Source: an uncultured Lachnospiraceae bacterium | GTDB taxonomy: Bacteria > Bacillota > Clostridia > Lachnospirales > Lachnospiraceae | Direction: 5' to 3' | DNA: 21,260 nucleotides | Assembly (NCBI GenBank): GCA_900546325.1 | Contig: URCR01000050.1 | Location: 1-21,260, forward strand | Shown: one piece after another, positions 8,307 to 14,709 of the stretch | Numbering within the stretch: position 1 is the stretch's first letter | Layout: the number at the start of each line of letters is the position of its first letter | Translations under genes and position numbers: made by a program | Notes under the pieces: generated by a model | Told to the model about the DNA's origin: nothing | The model's input: only the letters and a program-made list of their open reading frames with translations | Databases searched by the model: none

Positions 8307-8428
8307 CGTCCTATATTTGTCATTTAGGACACTTTGTATTTCTTTTCCGGCTTTCCTATGTCCATTTTGACGGAGAATCTGAAACTTTCTGCATTACCTT
8401 CTCATCCCTTTTCCGGTTTTTCAGCAAC

Positions 8429-8530
8429 AAAAGGACCGTCACAAAATGACTCCTCTCTGCAAGCTGTGGAAATATTTTCAAATTTCCATCAACCTCTTGC
8501 AGATGTTTCTCATTTTGCAACAGTCCTTTT
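8429..8530 (-). terminator. Large multi-part RNA hairpin, possible terminator of the hydrolase-oxidoreductase unit
   Basis: On the minus strand, 21 nt (8530-8510) pair continuously with 8449-8429: 18 Watson-Crick pairs and three G-U pairs. After a 6x6 internal loop, UCUGCAAG (8503-8496) pairs with 8463-8456. After another loop, UGGAAAU (8488-8482) pairs with 8473-8467. The base is A-rich on the 5' side and ends UUUUGUUG on the 3' side, as in an intrinsic terminator but far longer than usual. All three imperfect positions of the long stem are G-U on this strand and would be A-C on the other, so the minus-strand RNA is the likely functional form. Confidence 0.55.
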
Positions 8531-8561
8531 TCTGTTTTGTCAGCTCACCGGCGCTGTACCG

Positions 8562-9857
8562 TTATCGTCTGTATGTATCCAGATCAATGACTGCTCCGCC
8601 CTTTACTCGGGATTCCTCAGCAGCCAGTGCGCAGTAATGGCTTTCCACCGACTGTTCCACCGAAGTCGTACTCTTTGTCGGTCCGGATTCATTGATCAGC
8701 ATATCAAGAAATTCTTCGATCATCCGGTTATCACCGCCGCCGTGTCCCGAAAAATCCGTCGCCAGAGTGCGTACGTCGATGACTTCCGGCTCTTTTCCAA
8801 ACACATTGACCTGAATGGTGTTTTCTCCCATATCGGCAATGATCTCACCTAACGTTCCCATAATTTTCGCATAGCGGTTTCCTGCAGCTGTATATGCGGT
8901 AAACGCGCACATTGTATGACTGATCGTAGATCCGTCTGTCATGTTCAGATTTACGACCTGATGATCTACCACATTATTATCACAGTGATATACGCATCTT
9001 CCATATGGTCCTGTCTGGATTGCCTCCCGTACATTCTCCACTGTTGGGTGAAGCGCCAACACATTGACCGGCCAGTCTGTATTTCCATTTTGAACACCGG
9101 TCATCGGATCTGTAATATAAATTTTTTCCGCATCATACGGACACTGATCTTTCACCTTACAGCCATCCATACATCTGTGCGCCGCTCCTTCTGGTGCTTT
9201 ATCCTCCCGGAACAGATAGGTGTTTCCGAAAGAAGATACCGATTTGCAGGTCTTTCCTGTCAGCCATAATAAAATATCCATGTCGTGGCAGCATTTCTGA
9301 AGGATCATCGGACTCGTTGTATTAGAGTTTCTCCAGTTTCCTCTGACAAAGCTGTGCGCCTGATGCCAATACCCTACATTTTCCACCGAATTGACGGATA
9401 CGATTTCACCAATCGTTCCTTCATCAATCAAATCCTTGATCTTCGTGTAAAACGGTGTATATCTCAGCACATGACAGACAATGACTTTTCGGTCGCACTC
9501 CTTTGCAACTTTTACAATTTCTCTGCACTCCTCAAGATCCGGAGAAATCGGTTTTTCCAACAACAAGTGATACCCCTTCCGCAGTGCCGGGATTGCCTGC
9601 CCGACATGCTGTCTGTCCTGTGTGGTGATAAACATTACATCCGCAAGTTTTTCTCTTGCGATCATCTCCTCTGCGCTTGTAAAACACATCTCTTCCGGAA
9701 TCTGATACTCTTTTGCAACTGCCTGTACTTTTTCCGGGTCAATGTCTGCGATCGCCACAATCTCCATTTTCTCCGAAAATAATTTTGCAGTCGGTGCATA
9801 CGCATCCTTCCCACGGCTTCCAAGCCCTGCCAATGCAACTTTTATTTTCCTGCTCAT
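8562..9857 (-). CDS. Gfo/Idh/MocA-family oxidoreductase
   Basis: This 431-residue protein is a probable NAD(P)-dependent sugar dehydrogenase or related sugar-modifying enzyme of the cytoplasm. A Rossmann N-terminus carries the dinucleotide loop GLGSRG (residues 11-16), and the family's EKP motif is at 101-103 (LLLEKPIS). HDMDIL (191-196) matches the region that supplies the active-site His in this family. The C-terminal substrate domain contains GTLGEI (335-340) and a glycine-rich GHGGGD (371-376). It is longer than the usual 330-380 residues. The extra length includes a cysteine-bearing insert, RCMDGCKVKDQCPYDAEKIY (228-247), which may bind a metal. No signal peptide is present. It starts 42 bases after the hydrolase gene with a good ribosome binding site (AAGGAG) and is likely co-transcribed. 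Substrate is unknown; some family members catalyse NAD-dependent glycoside cleavage or epimerisation, so the role need not be net oxidation. Confidence 0.9.
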   Translation of the reverse strand: MSRKIKVALAGLGSRGKDAYAPTAKLFSEKMEIVAIADIDPEKVQAVAKEYQIPEEMCFTSAEEMIAREKLADVMFITTQDRQHVGQAIPALRKGYHLLLEKPISPDLEECREIVKVAKECDRKVIVCHVLRYTPFYTKIKDLIDEGTIGEIVSVNSVENVGYWHQAHSFVRGNWRNSNTTSPMILQKCCHDMDILLWLTGKTCKSVSSFGNTYLFREDKAPEGAAHRCMDGCKVKDQCPYDAEKIYITDPMTGVQNGNTDWPVNVLALHPTVENVREAIQTGPYGRCVYHCDNNVVDHQVVNLNMTDGSTISHTMCAFTAYTAAGNRYAKIMGTLGEIIADMGENTIQVNVFGKEPEVIDVRTLATDFSGHGGGDNRMIEEFLDMLINESGPTKSTTSVEQSVESHYCALAAEESRVKGGAVIDLDTYRR

Positions 9858-9899
9858 CTTTGATTACTCCTTCTGTCCTAATTCCTTTCAGTATATTTC

Positions 9900-11786
9900 T
9901 TACCGGATCTGATAAGTCTGCGCCCGGAAGTCTACTGTAACAACCGTTCCGTCGGCGAATGTTGTTCTCTGTACTTCCGGATTTCCATCTACCATCTCGT
10001 GGCGTACCATCTCACATTTTGCAACCTTTTCATGCAGGTCTGATACAACTTTGCATCTCTCGATCTGCTCTTCCACTGTAATTTCGACTCCTCCTGCGAA
10101 AGAACCGTCTGTGTTCTGGTATGCACCGTCCCTTACAAGATATGGAGCGCCTCCGTTTAACACTGCATACAGCATGTAGTCTTCTTCCTCACTTACCTTG
10201 TCCATCATCCACGGCTCGATCAGACAGTCGTGATAAACAAGGTTGAATAACGGCACCGGAATTCCTCTCTTTGGACTTCCCGGACGATCCAGCATGAAAT
10301 CATACGGAGCATAGTGGCAGAAGACAAGACTTGGAATTGCCCAGTCATTCACTTCCTCGGAGCTTGGAAGGATTCCTTTTGACAGAAGATACTCAAAGCA
10401 TGCATTTCTGTACTCATAGCACTCTCTTCTTGTCATCTTATGCCATGGATGAGAACATTCATCCCCTTCATTGCATGTAAATACATCCAGATATGCACAA
10501 TCCAGTTCGATTCCATTGTCGGCAATCTCTGTAAAGTTCCGCTTCACATAGAACGGAGCCTGTGTCGCGCAGAGATATGTCTGCGGACCGCCTGCCCAGC
10601 GCGCATGACTTGGGATCGTCCCGTCTGCGAGACGTGTCGCAAAGTTTTCATCAAATGTCTTCGCTGCGTAGTAGTAATCTCTGTACTGATCATGGATTCC
10701 GAATAAATATCCGCATGCATGCATCGTATCGGACAGTTCTTTCATCGCTTCCCAGCCGCCTGCCTTCTCACATGCCGGAAGGTAATCCGGATGCTGATTA
10801 TCGTATCCCGGCTCTGCCCATCCGTCTAAGTGCAGGTACAATTTTTCCACACCAAGTTCATGGAATTTTTTAATCTCCTCTGTTCTCACTGAGAATGGCG
10901 TCAGATGATTGTTCTTATCCGGATTCTCTGCATCGTAGAAATCAGAGTTTGTCATTACCTGAGTCTTGATTCCCTTATGTAAAAATGCAGATCCGATCAG
11001 TTCATCGATGGAAGGAGTCTTCACTGCCTTCTCAGCCAGCGATTTGAATCTTCCCTTTTCGATCACATAGCTTCTGTAAATCTTGCAGAGATCATTGTAA
11101 TCACAGTCCTTGACAAAGCTGTACTTCATGACACGGCGGTAATCCATCTTGCCAAGACTCGGCTCCCAGCGGATTCCCACATGTGTATATGGGCCTTCTG
11201 CCGGATGTTCTGTATAATATGCTGCGTTCCACGGCTGTTCGCAGATTGCAATATATCCTGCGCGGTCCCGCACCTGTCCAAACCATGGCATATATGCCCC
11301 TGCCGTTCCCATAAATCCGTCAAACACAACTTTTTCCACTGCTGTCTTCCATGTATTTGGCACCAACAGTCCCTGCTGCCAGTTCAGAAGTGTATACCAG
11401 CTGTCTTTCTTCTCATCAAACTCCATGTATCCCGGCCAGTAGACAGATTTCACTTTGACTGTCTCTGTTGAAAGCGGAACCCACTCAAAAAACACATCTC
11501 CTGACACCTCTTCGATCCATACGATCGTGTCAAATGAGATGCCTGCATCTGTTCCATTCAGCTCAAATCCCTCAAAGTGACTTATGATTCCATGTCCGAT
11601 TCCGGTCTTCCACTCCTCGTGGGAAATCTTCTTTGCATCTGCAAAATAAATCGTGCCTTCTTCACACTCCATGCGCGGCCGGAAGTCTTCTCCCCAGCTC
11701 CAGCTCTCTCCTTCGTGTGTGATCGTAAATGACAATCTGCTTTCGTCGAAGCGGATCTCCGTTCCTTTTGTATAAATGTTCTCCAA
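9900..11786 (-). CDS. Cytoplasmic glycoside hydrolase-like protein (GH101/GH129-related, DUF5696-like)
   Basis: This 628-residue protein has a beta-rich N-terminal domain (about 1-240) followed by a TIM-barrel-like region (about 260-560). It resembles the GH101/GH129 endo/exo-alpha-N-acetylgalactosaminidase group and DUF5696 proteins; this is by-eye family recognition. Candidate catalytic residues are Asp434 in AYLDVF as nucleophile and Glu477 or Glu478 in PSSEEVND as acid/base, about 43 residues apart. Further barrel motifs include KLYLHLDGW (315-323) and PLFNLVYHDC (512-521). There is no signal peptide, so it should act on a sugar already imported by the transporter encoded downstream. The start is a TTG (11786-11784) with a modest GAGAGGG ribosome binding site eight bases away. 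It leads a two-gene unit with the Gfo/Idh gene. True substrate and even the reaction remain open; alpha-GalNAc or another alpha-linked sugar is the most reasonable first guess. Confidence 0.75.
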   Translation of the reverse strand: MENIYTKGTEIRFDESRLSFTITHEGESWSWGEDFRPRMECEEGTIYFADAKKISHEEWKTGIGHGIISHFEGFELNGTDAGISFDTIVWIEEVSGDVFFEWVPLSTETVKVKSVYWPGYMEFDEKKDSWYTLLNWQQGLLVPNTWKTAVEKVVFDGFMGTAGAYMPWFGQVRDRAGYIAICEQPWNAAYYTEHPAEGPYTHVGIRWEPSLGKMDYRRVMKYSFVKDCDYNDLCKIYRSYVIEKGRFKSLAEKAVKTPSIDELIGSAFLHKGIKTQVMTNSDFYDAENPDKNNHLTPFSVRTEEIKKFHELGVEKLYLHLDGWAEPGYDNQHPDYLPACEKAGGWEAMKELSDTMHACGYLFGIHDQYRDYYYAAKTFDENFATRLADGTIPSHARWAGGPQTYLCATQAPFYVKRNFTEIADNGIELDCAYLDVFTCNEGDECSHPWHKMTRRECYEYRNACFEYLLSKGILPSSEEVNDWAIPSLVFCHYAPYDFMLDRPGSPKRGIPVPLFNLVYHDCLIEPWMMDKVSEEEDYMLYAVLNGGAPYLVRDGAYQNTDGSFAGGVEITVEEQIERCKVVSDLHEKVAKCEMVRHEMVDGNPEVQRTTFADGTVVTVDFRAQTYQIR

Positions 11787-11860
11787 CTTTTATACCCTCT
11801 CTTTCTTTGTGATTCCTGCTGCCGTTCACACAGCGAACTACAACAACGTCTTTTTTTTCT

Positions 11861-11917
11861 ATTATATATTGTTCTGTGGAAAACCGCTTATTTTATCATC
11901 TATGCTTATTGTCTTAT
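11861..11917 (-). promoter_or_regulatory. Promoter and activator box of the hydrolase-oxidoreductase unit
   Basis: A perfect -10, TATAAT (11866-11861), has a poor -35 (AAGCGG). The box ATAAGACAA (11917-11909) ends exactly 42 bases upstream of the -10, as in the transporter promoter, and AGATnAT and TAAGC follow it at the same offsets in both. The box is also central to a 15-base-arm inverted repeat. Probable binding site of the adjacent AraC regulator, by inference. Confidence 0.6.
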
Positions 11918-11943
11918 TATCCAATTTCTGATAAAATAACCGG
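11884..11943. repeat. 15-base-arm inverted repeat in the divergent promoter region
   Basis: CCGCTTATTTTATCA (11884-11898) pairs with TGATAAAATAACCGG (11929-11943), 14 of 15 positions complementary with an uninterrupted 11-bp core. The 30-base interval has the ATAAGACAA box at its centre. It overlaps the hydrolase -35 window on one side and the candidate -10 of the regulator gene on the other, so it looks like an operator controlling both directions. Confidence 0.6.
11909..11937 (+). promoter_or_regulatory. Candidate promoter of the AraC-type regulator gene
   Basis: TTGTCT (11909-11914), a 17-base spacer and TAAAAT (11932-11937) give 4/6 and 5/6 matches to consensus. The -35 coincides with the plus-strand reading of the ATAAGACAA box, so a regulator bound there would block this promoter while aiding the opposite one. 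That is a classic AraC-style arrangement, inferred here from position. Confidence 0.45.
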
Positions 11944-11994
11944 GTAATACACGACAATCATTTCAAGAAACAATCACGGATAGAAATTTATGAT

Positions 11995-12007
11995 TGACAA
12001 ATTGTCA
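11995..12007. repeat. Inverted repeat just upstream of the regulator's ribosome binding site
   Basis: TGACAA-A-TTGTCA is a perfect dyad with a single central base, five bases before GGAGG (12012-12016). Each arm contains GACAA, which also ends the ATAAGACAA box. It could be an additional operator or a weak translational element. Confidence 0.35.
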
Positions 12008-12025
12008 CACTGGAGGATAGATACC

Positions 12026-12967
12026 ATGGGATATGTCAGCACACGCATGAAAAAAGAAATCAATATCGAGAGTATCGTCACGATACACTACTTTGAATAT
12101 ATGAAAAATTTTGTCTTCAAAGGAGAGTCCCACGATTTCTGGGAGCTGCTCTATGTTGATAAAGGGGAGGTGTCCGTACGCGCCGAAAACGAATGGCTCA
12201 CACTCAACGCCGGGGATATTATCTTTCATCGCCCGAATGAATTCCATGCCTTTGAGTCCATCGGAGAGAAAGCGCCAAACCTTGTCGCAATCTCGTTTTA
12301 CTGCTTTTCCCCTGCCATGCACTTGTTTCAGAAACTGCACACCACTTTGACTTTAGAGGAACGCATGATCATCTCACAGATCGTTGCGGAGGCAAGACTT
12401 GCCTTCTCCACCCCGCTTCATGAGCCCCGGATTGAGCAGGTCCATCTTGCAGATGAAGCGCCTTTTGGTACACAGCAGCTGATCACTCTTTATTTGGAAC
12501 TGTTTCTGATCACGATGCAGCGAAACAGAGCTGCATCCAGTCCGTTAGATCACTCTTTCGAACCGCCGCTCATGGAATCTCCCGCAAACATTACCGCAAA
12601 GCAGAATCAGTTTCAGCAGATTTCCACTTACATGGAAGAGCACATCTGCGACCATCTGACGGTCCCTCTGATCTGCTCCCAGTTCTCGATCAGCCGCTCC
12701 GCCCTGCAGGCGCTGTTCCACAAAGAAAAAAACTGCGGCGCGATCGAATACTTCAGCCAGATGAAAATCGAATACGCGAAAGAAATCATCCGGATCGGGA
12801 CAATGAACTTCACGGAGATTGCACACTATCTGTCTTACAGCTCCCTGCAGTATTTCTCCAAGCAGTTCAAAAAGGCCACCGGGATGTCTCCGCTGGAATA
12901 TTCTTCTTCGGTAAAAGGAATCTCAAATGCGATCTCAAATTCGGTGAAAGAAAAACTGAACAAGTAA
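12026..12967 (+). CDS. AraC-family transcriptional regulator
   Basis: This 313-residue regulator has an N-terminal cupin sensor and a C-terminal double helix-turn-helix. The start at ATG 12026 is preferred over an in-frame ATG at 11990, because GGAGG (12012-12016) lies nine bases before it and nothing comparable precedes the earlier ATG. The cupin half (about residues 25-95) shows HDFWELLYVDKGEVSV and AGDIIFHRPNEFHAF, including the typical His and Pro residues of the sugar-sensing barrel. The DNA-binding half (about 198-297) shows ICSQFSISRSALQALFHKE and the family signature region LSYSSLQYFSKQFKKATGMSPLEY. It is divergent from the hydrolase unit and is the obvious candidate to activate both carbohydrate promoters when the imported sugar or its product binds the cupin. 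It ends at a terminator shared with the aminopeptidase gene. Confidence 0.95.
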   Translation: MGYVSTRMKKEINIESIVTIHYFEYMKNFVFKGESHDFWELLYVDKGEVSVRAENEWLTLNAGDIIFHRPNEFHAFESIGEKAPNLVAISFYCFSPAMHLFQKLHTTLTLEERMIISQIVAEARLAFSTPLHEPRIEQVHLADEAPFGTQQLITLYLELFLITMQRNRAASSPLDHSFEPPLMESPANITAKQNQFQQISTYMEEHICDHLTVPLICSQFSISRSALQALFHKEKNCGAIEYFSQMKIEYAKEIIRIGTMNFTEIAHYLSYSSLQYFSKQFKKATGMSPLEYSSSVKGISNAISNSVKEKLNK

Positions 12968-12980
12968 CTTTTTCAAAAAA

Positions 12981-13040
12981 TCCCCTCTTTCCAGAGTTCA
13001 CTGCTTCCGCAGCGGATCCAAAAAGAGGGGACTGTTATTT
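12981..13040. terminator. Bidirectional terminator between regulator and M18 aminopeptidase
   Basis: TCCCCTCTTT (12981-12990) pairs perfectly with AAAGAGGGGA (13022-13031), and an inner hairpin CTGC-TTCC-GCAG (13001-13012) lies within the loop. On the minus strand the stem runs straight into TTTTTT, a strong intrinsic terminator for the aminopeptidase gene. On the plus strand it lies 14 bases after the regulator stop and is followed by a T-rich but interrupted tail. Confidence 0.8.
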
Positions 13041-13118
13041 TCTGTTCTATTTTTCAATTGTTATCTTTGATACCTGCTCCTGACAATCAGACAAAAGCAT
13101 CGATAACGAATCTGCATC

Positions 13119-14498
13119 TTACGCATCTTTTAAGAATGCTTTGTATCCTTTTACAGCTTCGTATACATCTACCTTGCTTGTAATCTCCCATGGAGCGTGC
13201 ATGCAAAGTACAGCCACACCACTGTCGATCACATTCATGACATGTCTTGCAAGAACGTATGCGATCGTTCCGCCGCCTCCGACGTCTACTGCACCGAGTT
13301 CTGCTGTCTGGAATGCAACGTTGTTGTCATCCATGATCTTGCGTAACTCTGCAACATACTCTGCGTTTGCATCGTTTGATCCACCTTTTCCGCCGCTTCC
13401 TGTGTATTTATTGAACACAAGACCATGTGCGAAAAATGCAGAATTTTTCTTCTCAAAGCTTGCTGCGAATAACGGATCAAATGCTGCGCTTACATCAGAA
13501 GAAAGCATCTTGGAATTTGCCATTGCACGGCGGAATTTCACTTCAGAATATCCTTCTACGACATCCATCAGTTCTACCACTGCGTTCTCGAAGAATTTAG
13601 ATGTCATACCGGTTGCTCCCACACTTCCGATTTCTTCTTTGTCCACGAGGATACAGCATGCTGTTCTCTTCACATCTTTTGTCTCTAACATTGCAAGTAA
13701 AGAAGTAAATGCACAAACTCTGTCATCCTGTCCGTATGCCATGATCATACTTCTGTCAATACCACATTCTCTTGCTTTTCCAGCCGGAACGATCTCGAGC
13801 TCTGCGGAGAGGAAATCTTCTTCTTCAATATCGTAGTTATCTTTTAATAACTTTAATACTCCTGCTTTGACAGCTTCTTTTTCTTCTCCCTCTAATGGCT
13901 TGTTAGCGATCAAGAGGTCTAATTTTTCACCTTCGATCACTGTTCTTGCCGGTTTGTCTAACTGCTCTCTTGACAAGTGTACGAGAAGGTCTGTGATCAC
14001 AAGTACCGGATCATCTTCTTTTTCGCCGATTACGATCTCAGCTTTTGTTCCGTCCTTTCTCACTACGACTCCGTGAAGTGCAAGCGGTGTAGCTACCCAC
14101 TGGTATTTCTTGATTCCGCCATAGTAATGTGTATCTAAGTAAGCAAATTCATTGTCTTCACATAATGGGTTCTGTTTTACGTCAATACGTGGAGAGTCGA
14201 TATGTGCTCCTAAAATATTCATACCTTTTTCCAAAGACTCTTCTCCGAGCTGGAACAATACGATAGATTTTCCCATGCACTGGCTGTAAACTTTTGAGCC
14301 TTTCTGTAATTTTTCTCCGCTTGCAATTGCAGATTCGAGGCTCTGATATCCGGCTTCTTCTGCAAGACGGATACACTCTGTCACACATTCTCTCTCTGTC
14401 TTACCTGCATCAAGGTATTCTCTGTATGCAGCATTTACTTTTTCAAGCACTTCTAATTCAGCTGCATCGTAGTTGTTCCACTGATTTTCTCTTTTCAT
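13119..14498 (-). CDS. M18-family aminopeptidase
   Basis: This 459-residue cytoplasmic metallo-aminopeptidase removes N-terminal residues from peptides, with family preference for acidic or hydrophobic residues. It is a typical M18 length. The five expected metal ligands and catalytic acids are visible: His99 in GAHIDSPRID, Asp259 in GQDDRV, the Glu288-Glu289 pair in DKEEIGSVG, Asp335 in SSDVSAAFDP, and His434 in MHAPWE. M18 enzymes usually form dodecameric tetrahedral shells with zinc or cobalt. The start at ATG 14498 is preferred because GGAG lies 10 bases upstream; the longer frame to 14570 adds 24 residues with no ribosome binding site and crosses the likely promoter leader. It is probably monocistronic, with its own promoter dyad upstream and a strong terminator downstream. 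Confidence 0.95.
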   Translation of the reverse strand: MKRENQWNNYDAAELEVLEKVNAAYREYLDAGKTERECVTECIRLAEEAGYQSLESAIASGEKLQKGSKVYSQCMGKSIVLFQLGEESLEKGMNILGAHIDSPRIDVKQNPLCEDNEFAYLDTHYYGGIKKYQWVATPLALHGVVVRKDGTKAEIVIGEKEDDPVLVITDLLVHLSREQLDKPARTVIEGEKLDLLIANKPLEGEEKEAVKAGVLKLLKDNYDIEEEDFLSAELEIVPAGKARECGIDRSMIMAYGQDDRVCAFTSLLAMLETKDVKRTACCILVDKEEIGSVGATGMTSKFFENAVVELMDVVEGYSEVKFRRAMANSKMLSSDVSAAFDPLFAASFEKKNSAFFAHGLVFNKYTGSGGKGGSNDANAEYVAELRKIMDDNNVAFQTAELGAVDVGGGGTIAYVLARHVMNVIDSGVAVLCMHAPWEITSKVDVYEAVKGYKAFLKDA

Positions 14499-14578
14499 TT
14501 TGTCGTCGCTCCTTTTCGTTTTCTCTATATGCAATGTATGGCAGAAATTAGTTTCCACCATACATCTCATAGCATTCT

Positions 14579-14593
14579 GAGTATAGTATACTC
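14579..14593 (-). promoter_or_regulatory. Promoter-overlapping 15-base dyad upstream of the aminopeptidase
   Basis: GAGTATA-G-TATACTC is a perfect dyad that contains two overlapping TATACT -10 candidates on the minus strand, 80 to 95 bases before the aminopeptidase ATG. No good -35 accompanies them. A repressor bound to the dyad would cover the -10. This could also be a chance palindrome in A/T-rich sequence. Confidence 0.4.
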
Positions 14594-14709
14594 CTTTTTT
14601 GGACTATCTGCTTGCCTCATTAACTTCTGTTCTTGTCAGATTGTCTCATTTTTCTATCCTGACAGAATCATTTTTATGAAAAGTCACAATTTTTTATTCT
14701 GCTTTTGGA

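Larger units (their letters stand above)
8137..8561. other. Regulatory gap between the oxidoreductase and the sugar-binding protein
   Basis: This 425-base stretch has no convincing gene. In transcription order (minus strand) it holds: a large multi-part hairpin (8530-8429) starting about 30 bases after the oxidoreductase stop; a 6-base inverted repeat GTCCTA-N11-TAGGAC (8308-8330); the ATAAGACAA box (8306-8298); a perfect TATAAT (8255-8250); and a leader of about 107 bases. Within the leader, three ATGCA repeats lie close together (about 8166-8187), ahead of the ribosome binding site. Confidence 0.6.

Noticed and set aside
9285..9782. Plus-strand frame of 165 residues opposite the Gfo/Idh gene
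   Set aside because: Antisense of the conserved Rossmann-fold coding region, with no start signals.
8562..9857. GH109 alpha-N-acetylgalactosaminidase
   Set aside because: GH109 enzymes share the Gfo/Idh fold, but the sequence visible here lacks their twin-arginine-type leader and does not let me distinguish them from ordinary oxidoreductases.
11821..11880. Catabolite-repression (CcpA cre) site near the hydrolase promoter
   Set aside because: The closest sequence, TGTGAACGG, breaks the required TGNAANCG core, so it is not supported.
13141..13836. Plus-strand frame of 231 residues opposite the M18 aminopeptidase
   Set aside because: Shadow of the conserved M18 gene; Ser/Pro/Thr-rich with no recognisable domain.
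14634..14664. Possible glyS terminator, TGTCAG paired with CTGACA
   Set aside because: Only 6 bp with a 19-base loop and no T-run after it on the minus strand.
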